This document shows, piece after piece, positions 1 through 8,122 of a DNA stretch of 64,000 nt. Under the pieces are notes generated by a model. The model searched no databases, was not told where the DNA came from, and saw only the letters and a program-made list of their open reading frames with translations. The position numbers were made by a program, and so were the translations under genes. Source of the stretch: Streptomyces caelestis (lineage in GTDB: Bacteria; Actinomycetota; Actinomycetes; Streptomycetales; Streptomycetaceae); assembly GCF_001279005.1 (NCBI RefSeq), contig NZ_LGCN01000239.1:1-64000 (forward strand), written 5' to 3'. The stretch's first letter is position 1. Each line of letters opens with the position of its first letter.

Positions 1-703
1 CCGGTTCGGCCTTGGCCTCCGGCTCGGCCGTGGTTTCCGGCTCCGGCTCGGTCTCCGGCGCGGAGGCGGCCTCGGGCTCCGGCTTTGTTTCAGGCTCGGG
101 CTCGGGCTCCGGTTCGACCTCGACCTTGGTCTCGGGCTCCGGTTCGACCTCGGCCTTGGCCTCCGGCTCTGCTTCCGCTTCGGCCTTGGCTTCCGGCTCG
201 GTGGCGGCCTCGGGCGCGGCCTCGGCCTCGGTGGCGGCCTTGGGCTTCGCTTCGGGCTCGGGGTCTGTGCCCGGTTCGGTTTCCGGTTCCGGCTCGGCCT
301 CGGTGGTGGTCTTGGGCTTCGCTTCCGGCTCGACGTCGGTCACCGGTTCCGCCTCGGCCTCGGGCTCCGTCTTGGCGTCTGCCGCGGGCTCGGCTGCGGG
401 GGTCGACTCGGTTTCCCGGGCGGAAGGCGAGGAGGCGTCCGAGCGGGTGGGGCCGGGGACCGTGATGTTGTCGAAGGCCGCGGAGACCAGGTCGTGCTCC
501 TCGCGAGGCTCCGGTACCGAGACCGTGGAGGTCGGCGGGGTGGGCTCGGGGGACGGGGACGGGACCTTCGGGGCCACCGGCTCCGCCGGCTCCGCCGGGG
601 ACGTGCTCGCCGTCTCGGCGGCGTCCACCGCACCCCCCGCTTCGGCGGACTTCGCTTTGCGTGACCGGCCGAACGCGTTCCGCAGGAGAGTGAGAATGCC
701 CAT
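1..703 (-). CDS. N-terminal part of a probable TerF-like VWA-domain protein (truncated by window edge)
   Basis: The reading frame opens at an ATG (complement of 701-703) with a GAAGGG ribosome site about 8 nt upstream and runs without a stop to base 1, so only about 234 residues are visible. The protein begins MGILTLLRNAFGRSRK, has a short conserved-looking block EEHDLVSAAFDN near residue 75, and then becomes a long Pro-Glu-Ala-Lys-Thr low-complexity region with repeated EPEAK/EPEPET units. The start and the HDLVSAAFDN block resemble Streptomyces proteins that carry a C-terminal von Willebrand A domain like TerF of tellurite clusters; that domain would lie outside the window, so the identity is inferred. 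The plus strand shows a Ser/Gly-rich open frame here, which I treat as the shadow of the PE-rich repeats. Confidence 0.7.
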   Translation of the reverse strand, partial: MGILTLLRNAFGRSRKAKSAEAGGAVDAAETASTSPAEPAEPVAPKVPSPSPEPTPPTSTVSVPEPREEHDLVSAAFDNITVPGPTRSDASSPSARETESTPAAEPAADAKTEPEAEAEPVTDVEPEAKPKTTTEAEPEPETEPGTDPEPEAKPKAATEAEAAPEAATEPEAKAEAEAEPEAKAEVEPEPETKVEVEPEPEPEPETKPEPEAASAPETEPEPETTAEPEAKAEP

Positions 704-866
704 GTGCGCAACCCTTCGCGTGAGTTGATGCCCGTCAATCCCTGGCCAGGACGGACACGTAAGGTTAGCGGCCTGCAAGGGCGATCTTGGGCAGGGTGGG
801 GTTTGCGGAATCGTATATGTCAAGGGTGCGATTCGGCCCGGCGTGACGTCCCAGACGCTGCCGCGG

Positions 867-888
867 GTTCACTCACCGTTCACCCCGA
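867..888 (+). promoter_or_regulatory. Candidate PHO box (PhoP operator) upstream of the PhoX gene
   Basis: Two adjacent 11-bp direct repeats, GTTCACTCACC (867-877) and GTTCACCCCGA (878-888), match the direct-repeat-unit design of Streptomyces PhoP operators (GTTCACC followed by 4 nt). A -10-like TACCGC lies at 897-902, which would put the -35 region inside the second half of the box, as expected for PhoP-activated promoters. The GTG of the PhoX gene is 66 bp further on. Confidence 0.7.
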
Positions 889-954
889 TGCCCGGCTACC
901 GCACGTATGTGCTCCTACGGTCACGCTGACACCACGGGCACCCAAGGAGAGAAC

Positions 955-3030
955 GTGCGAAAGCTGCTGCCGTTGATCGGAACGCCGTCCGGTTCCCACC
1001 CCGGCGGCCGGTCCGCCATGACCTGCCGTTTCCGGTGTGGTGACGCCTGCTTCCACGAGGTGCCCAACACCAGCTCCAACGAGTACGTCGGCGACGTCAT
1101 CGCCGGCGCCCTCAGCCGCCGCTCCATGATGCGGGCCGCCGCCGTCGTGACCGTCGCCGCGGCCGGCGCCGGCGCGGTCGGCGTCGCCACCGCGCCCGAG
1201 GCGCAGGCGGTCCCCGCCGCCAAGGGCGGCCACGGCAGCCACAAGCCCAAGGGCGCCCGCGGTCTGCGGTTCACGCCCGTCGCCCCGAACACCGACGACG
1301 CCGTGACCGTGCCGGAGGGCTACCGGCAGAACGTCGTCATCCGCTGGGGCGAGCCCATCCTGCGCGGCGCGCCCGCCTTCGACCCGGAGAAGCAGAGCGC
1401 CAAGGCGCAGGCCGGGCAGTTCGGGTACAACTGCGACTTCCTCGCCCTCCTGCCGCTGCGCGGCGAGCGCGACCGGCAGCTGCTCGTGGCCAACCACGAG
1501 TACACCGACGAAGTCCTCATGTTCCGGGACTACGACGCCGACAACCCCACCCGCGAGCAGGTGGAGATCGCCTGGGCCGCGCACGGCCTCGCCGTGGTCG
1601 CGGTGGAGGAGGAACGGCGGAGCGGCAAGCTGACGCCCGTCACCCGGCACCAGCTGAACCGGCGCCTCACGGCCACCTCCGAGTTCCGGCTCACCGGGCC
1701 CGTCGCCGGGTCCGACCTGGTGAAGACCTCCGCCGACCCGAGCGGCACCAAGGTGCGCGGCACCCTCAACAACTGCGCCGGCGGCACCACCCCGTGGGGC
1801 ACGACCCTGCACGGCGAGGAGAACTTCAACCAGTACTTCGCCCACGGCAGCCGCGCGACCGACAAGCGGTACGGCATCGGGACCGGCGCCACCGAGCGCA
1901 AGTGGGAGCGTTTCGACAAGCGGTTCGACGTCTCCCAGGAGCCCAACGAGGTGCACCGGTTCGGGTACGTCGTCGAGCTGGACCCGTACGACCCCCACTC
2001 CACGCCCCGCAAGCACACCGCGCTCGGCCGGTTCAAGCACGAGGGCGCGACCGTGCGGCTGACGCACGACGGGCGCCCGGTCGTCTACTCGGGCGACGAC
2101 GAGCGCTTCGACTACTTCTACAAGTTCGTCGGCAGCAAGAAGATGCGGCACGGCAACAGCCGCTCCGCCCGCGAGCACAACCTCTCGCTGCTCGACGAGG
2201 GCACGCTGTACGTCGCCGAGCTCACCGGCGACTCCCCGGCCATCGAGATCGACGGCACCGGCAGGCTCCCGAAGGACGGCGAGTTCGACGGCGGCGGCCG
2301 GTGGATCCCGCTGGCCACCGCCACCGCCGACGGGGCCGTCTCGCACGTCGAGGGCATGACCGCCGAGGAGGTCTTCGTCTTCACGCGCCTCGCCGGCGAC
2401 AAGGTCGGCGCCACCAAGATGGACCGGCCCGAGGACATCGAGCCCAACCCGGTCACCGGCAAGGTCTACATGGCCCTCACCAACAACTCCAACCGCGGCA
2501 AGACCGGCTACGCCGCCGCCGACGAGGCCAACCCGCGCAACTCCAACAAGCACGGCCACGTCCTGGAGCTGACCGAGCGCTGGAACCGGCCGGAGAGCAC
2601 GACGTTCGCCTGGTCGCTGTTCCTGGTCGCGGGCGACCCGGAGGACCCGGCGACGTACTTCGCCGGGTTCCCGAAGGACTCCGTCAGCCCGATCTCCTGC
2701 CCGGACAACGTCGCCTTCGACGACCACGGCAACCTGTGGATCTCCACCGACGGCAGCGCCCTCGGCTCCCACGACGGCCTCTTCGGCGTCGCCACGCGCG
2801 GCGACCGGCGCGGTGAGCTGAAGCAGTTCCTCACCGTGCCCAACGGTGCGGAGACCTGCGGTCCGGTCATCCAGGACCGGCGGGTGCTGGTCGCCGTGCA
2901 GCACCCGGGCGAGGTGGACGGGGCGACGGTCGACCGGCCGGCCAGCACCTGGCCCGACGGGCCCGGCACGTACGTCCGCCCGGCCGTGGTCGCGGTGTGG
3001 CGCGCGGACGGGCGGGACATCGGGGTCTGA
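955..3030 (+). CDS. PhoX-family (DUF839) secreted alkaline phosphatase
   Basis: A 691-residue protein. I chose the GTG at 955 because AAGGAGA (944-950) sits 5 nt upstream; an in-frame ATG at 907 has no such site. A twin-arginine segment SRRSMMRAAAVV near residues 45-57, followed by an alanine-rich hydrophobic stretch ending in AQA, predicts Tat export. The N-terminal Cys-containing segment TCRFRCGDACFHE is typical of the actinobacterial branch. Family landmarks include YSGDDERFDYFYKFV, RPEDIEPNP, CPDNVAFDDHGNLWIS and GAETCGPV near the end. PhoX enzymes release phosphate from organic phosphoesters outside the cell using Ca2+ and Fe3+, which agrees with the PHO box upstream. The reaction is inferred from family membership. 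Confidence 0.85.
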   Translation: MRKLLPLIGTPSGSHPGGRSAMTCRFRCGDACFHEVPNTSSNEYVGDVIAGALSRRSMMRAAAVVTVAAAGAGAVGVATAPEAQAVPAAKGGHGSHKPKGARGLRFTPVAPNTDDAVTVPEGYRQNVVIRWGEPILRGAPAFDPEKQSAKAQAGQFGYNCDFLALLPLRGERDRQLLVANHEYTDEVLMFRDYDADNPTREQVEIAWAAHGLAVVAVEEERRSGKLTPVTRHQLNRRLTATSEFRLTGPVAGSDLVKTSADPSGTKVRGTLNNCAGGTTPWGTTLHGEENFNQYFAHGSRATDKRYGIGTGATERKWERFDKRFDVSQEPNEVHRFGYVVELDPYDPHSTPRKHTALGRFKHEGATVRLTHDGRPVVYSGDDERFDYFYKFVGSKKMRHGNSRSAREHNLSLLDEGTLYVAELTGDSPAIEIDGTGRLPKDGEFDGGGRWIPLATATADGAVSHVEGMTAEEVFVFTRLAGDKVGATKMDRPEDIEPNPVTGKVYMALTNNSNRGKTGYAAADEANPRNSNKHGHVLELTERWNRPESTTFAWSLFLVAGDPEDPATYFAGFPKDSVSPISCPDNVAFDDHGNLWISTDGSALGSHDGLFGVATRGDRRGELKQFLTVPNGAETCGPVIQDRRVLVAVQHPGEVDGATVDRPASTWPDGPGTYVRPAVVAVWRADGRDIGV

Positions 3031-3060
3031 GGACACCGGGGCCCGAGGACACCGGGGTCC
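3029..3060 (+). repeat. 16-bp tandem duplication starting inside the PhoX stop codon
   Basis: GAGGACACCGGGGCCC (3029-3044) is followed directly by GAGGACACCGGGGTCC (3045-3060), one mismatch apart. A weaker third copy reading GACATCGGGGTCT precedes it inside the last codons. The first unit begins with the last two bases of the TGA at 3028-3030. Confidence 0.6.
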
Positions 3061-3086
3061 GACGCGGGGGTTCGGGAGCGGCCGGA

Positions 3087-4013
3087 TCAGGGGCCGGGGA
3101 CCAGGTCCTGATCCAGCCACTCCCGGTACGCCGGCGCCTGCCGCGCCACCTCCCGGTACGCCTCGGCCAGATCGGGGTAGACGCCCTCCAGCTCCGTCTC
3201 CGTACGCGCCGCCAGCAGCAGCCGTACGCCCAGCGGGTCGCCGTGCAGCCGGCGGACCGCCGTCTCGGGGCGGGAGGGCGAGGTCGGCTGGCACACGGTG
3301 ACGACCTCGCCGAGGGCGACCAGGGACGCGGCCGTGTGGTAGTCGCCGTGCAGCACGCGCGGGCTGATCCCGGCGGCGTGCAGGATCCGGCGTACGGCGT
3401 CCCACTCGCCGTCGACCGCCGGGTCGACCATCCAGCGGTCGCCGGCCAGGTCGGACAGGTGGACGACCGGGCGCGCGGCGGCCGGATGGTCGGCCGGCAG
3501 GGAGACGCACTGCGGCTCGCGCTCGACGAGGACCCGGACGCGCAGTCCCTCGGGTATGCGCAACGGACAGCCCTCGACCTCGTGCACGAAGGCCACGTCG
3601 AGCTGCCCGTCGGCGACCATGCGCAGCAGGGCGTTGGCGGAGACGTCCATGTGCAGGGTGGGCTCCTGCCAGTGCCGGCGCAGTCGGCGCAGCCAGCCGG
3701 CCAGGGCCCGGCTGGCGGTGGAGCCGATGCGCAGCTGCCGGCCGCCGACGGCGGCGGCGCGGGCCTCGGTGACCAGGGAGCGCAGCTCGGTCACCAGCGG
3801 GCGGGCGCGGCTGAGCACCAGCCGGCCCAGCGGGGTGGGACGGCAGCCGGTGCGTGCGCGTACGAACAGGGCACCGCCCAGCTCCTGTTCGATGCGCCGC
3901 AACTGCGTGCTCAACGAGGGCTGGGCCACGCCGAGCTGGCGTGCGGCACGGTGCAGACTGCCGGTGTCGGCGATCGCGCACAGCGCCCTGAGGTGCCTGA
4001 CCTCAAGCTCCAT
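3087..4013 (-). CDS. snpR: LysR-type activator of the divergent snapalysin gene
   Basis: A 308-residue LysR-family regulator. The N-terminal winged HTH is clear: ELEVRHLRALCAIADTGS, then AARQLGVAQPSLSTQLRRIE, followed by a substrate-binding-like effector domain. I start at the ATG at 4013 because LysR proteins usually begin MELRHLR; a GTG at 4055 would add 14 residues and cannot be excluded, as neither start has a strong ribosome site. The gene is divergent from snpA over a 203-bp gap holding a LysR-type dyad. In S. lividans, S. coelicolor and Streptomyces C5 exactly this arrangement encodes the activator SnpR (MprR), required for snapalysin expression. The symbol rests on synteny and family. 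Confidence 0.88.
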   Translation of the reverse strand: MELEVRHLRALCAIADTGSLHRAARQLGVAQPSLSTQLRRIEQELGGALFVRARTGCRPTPLGRLVLSRARPLVTELRSLVTEARAAAVGGRQLRIGSTASRALAGWLRRLRRHWQEPTLHMDVSANALLRMVADGQLDVAFVHEVEGCPLRIPEGLRVRVLVEREPQCVSLPADHPAAARPVVHLSDLAGDRWMVDPAVDGEWDAVRRILHAAGISPRVLHGDYHTAASLVALGEVVTVCQPTSPSRPETAVRRLHGDPLGVRLLLAARTETELEGVYPDLAEAYREVARQAPAYREWLDQDLVPGP

Positions 4014-4114
4014 GCCCTGGGAGGGTAAGGCGGAAGTCCAGGTTTCACCAGACACACAAATCCCGTCTGTTCAGGCGGAGTCGGGCGTGTGCGGCCGGGT
4101 GTCCGGAGTCGGTC

Positions 4115-4131
4115 GATAGGGACGTCCTATC
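4115..4131. promoter_or_regulatory. LysR-type operator (T-N11-A dyad) between snpR and snpA
   Basis: GATAGG-GACGT-CCTATC is an inverted repeat with perfect 6-bp arms. Within it lies an exact T-N11-A motif (T at 4117, A at 4129), the LysR-box geometry. It sits 86 bp upstream of the snpA start and 102 bp from the chosen snpR start, fitting activation of snpA and autoregulation of snpR. Confidence 0.75.
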
Positions 4132-4216
4132 ACCGGTTGCCATCATCACAGCCGCCGCACAGGCGCACACACTCCTCGGTGTCATGTGACTCAACCCCCA
4201 CCACGAGGAGTCATCG

Positions 4217-4888
4217 ATGCGCATGCGCATGCCCCTGTCCGTGCTCACCGCCGCCGGCCTGAGCCTCACGGCCCTCGGCCTGGGCACGGCTCCGGCGACC
4301 GCCGCCCCCGTGGACGCCGCCTCGTACGCCGCGTACGACGGTTCGCCGGAGGAAGCGGCGGCCAACCGGGCCTTCTTCGAGGCCGTACTGAAGTCGGCGG
4401 CCGAGAAGCGGGCCGCGAACCCGACGAGCGCGGCCGCCGTCACCGTCGTCTACAACGCCTCCCGGGCGCCGTCGTTCGCCACGCAGATAGCCCGCAGCGC
4501 GCAGATCTGGAACGGCTCGGTGTCCAACGTGAGACTCCAGGCGGGCACGTCGGGCGCCGACTTCTCGTACTACGAGGGCAACGACTCGCGGGGCTCGTAC
4601 GCGTCCACCGACGGGCACGGGCGGGGGTACATCTTCCTCGACTACCGGCAGAACCAGACGTACGACTCGACGCGGGTGACCGCGCACGAGACGGGGCACG
4701 TGCTCGGGCTGCCGGACCACTACTCGGGGCCGTGCAGCGAGCTGATGTCCGGGGGCGGTCCCGGGACGTCGTGCACCAACGCGTACCCCAACTCCGCGGA
4801 GCGGTCGCGGGTGAACCAGTTGTGGGCGAACGGGTTCGCGGCGGCGCTGGACAAGGCGGAGAAGGCGTTGCAGAAGTCCTCGCGGTAG
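4217..4888 (+). CDS. snpA: Snapalysin (secreted small neutral zinc metalloprotease, M7)
   Basis: A 223-residue preproprotein. The ATG at 4217 follows CGAGGAG (4204-4210) by 6 nt. A Sec signal peptide is visible ([20 protein letters not shown], cut near ATAA), then a short propeptide and the mature protease starting around [18 protein letters not shown]. The zinc motif [13 protein letters not shown] has the HExxHxxGxxD pattern of peptidase family M7, where two His and an Asp bind zinc and Glu is catalytic. Two Cys (GPCSELM and TSCTNAYP) match the family disulphide. It is expected to be secreted and to cleave proteins on the N-terminal side of aromatic residues. Expression likely depends on the divergent LysR gene. 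Confidence 0.93.
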   Translation: MRMRMPLSVLTAAGLSLTALGLGTAPATAAPVDAASYAAYDGSPEEAAANRAFFEAVLKSAAEKRAANPTSAAAVTVVYNASRAPSFATQIARSAQIWNGSVSNVRLQAGTSGADFSYYEGNDSRGSYASTDGHGRGYIFLDYRQNQTYDSTRVTAHETGHVLGLPDHYSGPCSELMSGGGPGTSCTNAYPNSAERSRVNQLWANGFAAALDKAEKALQKSSR

Positions 4889-4902
4889 CCGGTAGCCGGT
4901 AG
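4882..4902 (+). repeat. Three 7-bp tandem repeats across the snpA stop codon
   Basis: Three consecutive copies of CGGTAGC start at the last codons of snpA; the first copy contributes the TAG stop at 4886-4888. Confidence 0.7.
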
Positions 4903-4943
4903 CCGCACGGTGCCGTGGCGGCCGGGGGGTGTGTCGGCTCGCG

Positions 4944-4979
4944 GCGCCCACCCGTGCCGCCGCGCCCACCCGTGCCGCC
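4944..4979 (+). repeat. Two tandem copies of an 18-bp intergenic repeat
   Basis: The unit GCGCCCACCCGTGCCGCC occurs at 4944-4961 and 4962-4979, with a third exact copy at 6199-6216. The copies flank the minus-strand membrane-protein gene at 5087-6031, so this is a dispersed intergenic element and not coding sequence. Confidence 0.65.
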
Positions 4980-5086
4980 ACGCGGCACGACTGCCCGCGG
5001 CTACGTCGCCTCGTGCAGGGCCAGGCCGACCACCCGTGTCCGAGGTGGTGGCCTTCCGCTCGCGGGTGCGATGCCCGAATCCTCCC

Positions 5087-6031
5087 TCACAGAGGGGGGA
5101 GCGTGGCGGGTGGTCGCCGGGGACGGCCGTCCCGGGCGGTCGCGCGGGACGGGGACGCGCGGCGGTTTCCGGGGCGGCCGGTCAGCCAGGAGGCCAGGGC
5201 CACCGTCAGGCCCAGGGCGAGGAGGAGCCAGGACGCCGTGCGCAGGGTGGCGGTGAGGGCGTCGTAGACCGCGGCCGCCGCCAGGCGGTGGACGCGGTCG
5301 GGCAGGTCGGCCAGGGTGAGCCGGCGGCCGACGGCGATCGCGAGGACGAGCAGGGCGCCGCCCAGGGCCGTGCCCAGGCCGGTCGCGGTGAGCGCGCGCC
5401 GGCGGCGGGCGGCGACGGCGATCCCGGTGGCGGCGAGGGCGACGGCCGCGAGCGGCAGCCAGAGGGCGGCGGCGTCCAGCAGGCGGTACCCCTTCCGGAG
5501 CCCGGCCACCTCAGTGGCCGGCACCACCGCGACCTCGGTGTGCTCGACGGGGATGCGGTGGGCGAAGGGCATGCGGTCGGCGGCGAGCTGCGCCCGTACC
5601 GGCGTGGTGACGAGGGCGAGGTCGACGGTGACCGGGCCGGGGGCGGTCGCGTCGTCGCGCAGGGCGCGCAGGACGGCGTCGTGGACGGCCCTGTTCCCCG
5701 CCTCCCACGCGGTGCGGAACGCCTCGGTGCGGGTGAAGGAGCGGATCGCGTCGTGTACGAACGGGCCGAGGGGGGTGTCGGCCGTGCCGGCCGTTCCCGT
5801 GCCCAGTTCCCGTACGACCTCGTCCCCCACCGCGTCGGCGACGGTGTCGCGTACGTCGGGGTCGGCGGCCAGCGGGGCCATGGCGCCGACGTACCGGCCG
5901 GTGTCGGCGAGGCCGAACGTCACCCAGGCGGCGAGGGTGCCGCAGGGGGCGAGGAGGCAGGCGAGGGCGACGAGGGTCGCGGAGAGGGCGGTGCGCAGGC
6001 GCGTACGGCGGTCGTCGTGGTGGAGGGGCAC
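5087..6031 (-). CDS. Predicted membrane protein with large extracytoplasmic loop
   Basis: A 314-residue protein starting at GTG 6031, with GGAG 4-5 nt upstream; the longer open frame reaching upstream is not supported. Four hydrophobic segments are visible: one near residues 12-40 (ATLVALACLLAPCGTLAAW), two near 190-240 around RYRLLD-like and GTALGGALL-like stretches, and one near 270-295 (TASWLLLALGLTVALASW). Between the first and second lies about 140 polar residues with Asp/Arg-rich helices, probably extracytoplasmic. I do not recognise a named family. It is in line with the 147-residue membrane protein upstream, but a hairpin between them suggests separate transcripts. Confidence 0.75.
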   Translation of the reverse strand: MPLHHDDRRTRLRTALSATLVALACLLAPCGTLAAWVTFGLADTGRYVGAMAPLAADPDVRDTVADAVGDEVVRELGTGTAGTADTPLGPFVHDAIRSFTRTEAFRTAWEAGNRAVHDAVLRALRDDATAPGPVTVDLALVTTPVRAQLAADRMPFAHRIPVEHTEVAVVPATEVAGLRKGYRLLDAAALWLPLAAVALAATGIAVAARRRRALTATGLGTALGGALLVLAIAVGRRLTLADLPDRVHRLAAAAVYDALTATLRTASWLLLALGLTVALASWLTGRPGNRRASPSRATARDGRPRRPPATLPPL

Positions 6032-6198
6032 GTCTCCAGGCAAGGCGGGGGGGCGGCCGGTGCGCGAGCGCGGGGGCGCGTACGGGGGTACGGGACTGCC
6101 CGAACGGGGGGGCGTGCGTGGGTCGGTGCCGGTGCCGGCCGGGGGTGTTCGCGCGGCCCGGCGTCTGCGGGGCGCCTCCCCCGGAGGGGGCGCCCTCA

Positions 6199-6216
6199 GC
6201 GCCCACCCGTGCCGCC
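6199..6216 (+). repeat. Third copy of the 18-bp intergenic repeat
   Basis: Identical to the two tandem copies at 4944-4979. It lies immediately before a hairpin in the gap between two minus-strand genes. Confidence 0.6.
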
Positions 6217-6222
6217 CCGGGG

Positions 6223-6258
6223 GTGCCTCCCAGGGCTTCGAGGCACTGGGGGAGGCAC
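6223..6258. terminator. Hairpin between two minus-strand membrane-protein genes
   Basis: GTGCCTCCCAG (6223-6233) pairs with CTGGGGGAGGCAC (6246-6258), leaving a small bulge and a 12-nt loop. It lies just downstream of the 6286-6729 gene (minus strand) and is probably its terminator. There is no U-tract, as usual in Streptomyces. Confidence 0.5.
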
Positions 6259-6285
6259 GACGACCGGCCGCGGAGTACGGGAGGC

Positions 6286-6729
6286 TCACTTCAGGCGGTG
6301 GCCCGTCGCGTCCTCGTGGGTGTAGAAGCGGTAGAACATCGTCAGGAACACCGCCGCCGCGACCAGCAGGCCCAGGATCGTGGAGCGCAGGACGCCGGGG
6401 CTGGGGGCCTGGATGACCAGGAAGCCGAGCGCGCTGCCGCTGAAGGCGGCCCAGAGCACCGCGTGCAGTTCGCGCCGCACCTTCGGGCCCAGGGCGAGGA
6501 GCGCCATGAACACCAGGGAGAACCCGAGGCCGGCGAAGAAGCCGTACAGGAAGTTCTCCACGGTGATCGGCCCGCCGTAGCGCCGGTTGGCCGCCACCCA
6601 GTAGCCGTACACGACTCCGAGCAGGACGGGTACGACGACCTTCGCCATCCGGTGGGTCCGTGCGCCGAAGACGTCGGTGGTGCCGGCCGGCTCGATCATG
6701 CCCCGGGGCCGGGGTGCCGCGTGCGTCAT
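6286..6729 (-). CDS. Small four-helix membrane protein of unknown function
   Basis: A 147-residue protein from ATG 6729, with AGGAG about 8 nt upstream. Four hydrophobic helices are evident: KVVVPVLLGVVYGYWVAA, LYGFFAGLGFSLVFMALLAL, a segment ending GSALGFLVIQ, and ILGLLVAAAVFLTMFYRFY. The C-terminus is short and charged. No catalytic motif or named family is apparent. It is divergent from the SpoIIE-type phosphatase gene with a gap of about 110 bp. Confidence 0.75.
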   Translation of the reverse strand: MTHAAPRPRGMIEPAGTTDVFGARTHRMAKVVVPVLLGVVYGYWVAANRRYGGPITVENFLYGFFAGLGFSLVFMALLALGPKVRRELHAVLWAAFSGSALGFLVIQAPSPGVLRSTILGLLVAAAVFLTMFYRFYTHEDATGHRLK

Positions 6730-6838
6730 GAGAGCACTCCTCTCTCCTCGCCCCCGCCCCACCAATGCACACCCCTGCGGGCCCGTCGGCAAGTGGAGAC
6801 CGGATGCGGGCCGCACGGCGCCGTGTTTCGCTGGGGCC

Positions 6839-8059
6839 GTGAGTCCGGGCAACGGGGGATACGGCCTGCCCGACCGGTACCCCCCGGCCGGCCGGCGTGA
6901 CGTCGTGCACCGGCACGAGATGCTGCGGCTGAGGGGCCGCAGCGTCACCTGGGTGCCGCCGTTGCTGCTGCTCGTGGGTATCACGGCGCTCGACTACAAC
7001 ACCACCGGCGAGTTCCGGACCATCTCCTGGATCGTGCTGGTGCCGGGCATCGCCAGCGCGATCTGCGGGGTGTGGTGCACGGCCCTGTTCGGCGTGCTCT
7101 CCCTCGTCGCCTACACCCTCGTGGACAGCGCCTGGCCGCACCAGTTCCAGGCGGGGCTGCCCGACTTCATCCTCGTCTCCGCCGGCGGCGTCCTCGCCAC
7201 GCTGGCCTGCGTGGTGCGGGTGCGCGGCGAGCGCCGCGCGCTGCACATGCGGGACGTCACCGACACCGTGCGGCGCACCGTGCTGCGCCCCCTGCCGCCG
7301 GACTGGGGCGGCCTGGAGCACGCCGGGGTGTACCTCACCGCGGACACCCAGGCCCGTGTCGGCGGCGACTTCTACGACATCCAGCCGGGCCCCCACGGCA
7401 CCCGGGTGCTGGTCGGCGACGTCCAGGGCAAGGGGCTGGGCGCGGTGGAGACGGCGGCGGTGCTGCTCGGGGCGTTCCGCGAGGCCGGCTACCACGAGAC
7501 GGAACTGGCGGCGGTCGCCGACCGGCTGGAGGCCCGGATGCTGCGGCACCGCGAGTACACCACGGCGCTCGGCCGGGACGACGGCGACCGCTTCGCCACC
7601 GCCGTGCTGCTCGGTTTCCCGGCGGACCGCACCGACGTGGTGGACGCCGTCGTCTTCGGCCACGAGCCCCCGCTGGCCGTCGGCCCCGGCGGCGTACGGC
7701 CCCTGCCGGCCGACGGAGGGCTCCCGATCGGCTGCCGCGACCTCGCCCCCGACCCGCCGCCGGTGTGCCGGGTGCCGGTCGCCACCGACGAGACGCTGCT
7801 GCTGGTCACCGACGGCGTGACCGAGGCCCGCGACCGCACCGGCGACTTCTACCGGCTCGCCGACGACCTGACCCGGGCGGTGGCGGCGGACCCGCGGGTC
7901 GTCGCACCGGGCCGGCTGGTCGCCGTCGTACGGGACGGGACGCTGCGGCACAGCCGGGGGCACCTGGCCGACGACACCACCGCCTTCGCCGTACGACGGA
8001 TCCGCGCGCCCCGCGCGGCGGAGGGCGAAGGCCCCGAAGGGGGACGTTCACCCCACTGA
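6839..8059 (+). CDS. Membrane-anchored SpoIIE-type PP2C serine phosphatase
   Basis: About 406 residues from GTG 6839; an internal ATG at 6920 is an alternative because the site before 6839 is weak. Three membrane segments occupy roughly residues 38-135 (WVPPLLLLVGITALDY and others). A SpoIIE/RsbU catalytic domain follows, with metal-binding landmarks GGDFYDIQ, GDVQGKG and a late TDGVTEAR. Such proteins dephosphorylate anti-anti-sigma factors or related phosphoproteins in response to membrane signals. No partner anti-sigma or STAS gene is adjacent, so the target is unknown. The gap of 63 bp to the next gene leaves open whether it is co-transcribed with the caspase cluster. Confidence 0.88.
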   Translation: MSPGNGGYGLPDRYPPAGRRDVVHRHEMLRLRGRSVTWVPPLLLLVGITALDYNTTGEFRTISWIVLVPGIASAICGVWCTALFGVLSLVAYTLVDSAWPHQFQAGLPDFILVSAGGVLATLACVVRVRGERRALHMRDVTDTVRRTVLRPLPPDWGGLEHAGVYLTADTQARVGGDFYDIQPGPHGTRVLVGDVQGKGLGAVETAAVLLGAFREAGYHETELAAVADRLEARMLRHREYTTALGRDDGDRFATAVLLGFPADRTDVVDAVVFGHEPPLAVGPGGVRPLPADGGLPIGCRDLAPDPPPVCRVPVATDETLLLVTDGVTEARDRTGDFYRLADDLTRAVAADPRVVAPGRLVAVVRDGTLRHSRGHLADDTTAFAVRRIRAPRAAEGEGPEGGRSPH

Positions 8060-8122
8060 CATCACCCCGCGCGGCCGCAGCGGTTACCGTGCTGCGGTAG
8101 GTGATCGACAGGGGGAGGGACC

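Noticed and set aside
12..728. Ser/Gly-rich plus-strand ORF at the left edge
   Set aside because: It mirrors the PE-rich repeats of the minus-strand gene, which has a proper start, ribosome site and conserved N-terminus.
880..3981. A 1033-residue open frame on the minus strand opposite the PhoX and snpR genes
   Set aside because: It is the antisense shadow of the PhoX gene with Val/Gly/Arg-rich nonsense composition, typical of GC-rich DNA.
6032..7963. Upstream extension of the minus-strand membrane-protein frame across two other genes
   Set aside because: It runs antisense through the SpoIIE-type gene; the GTG at 6031 has its own ribosome site.
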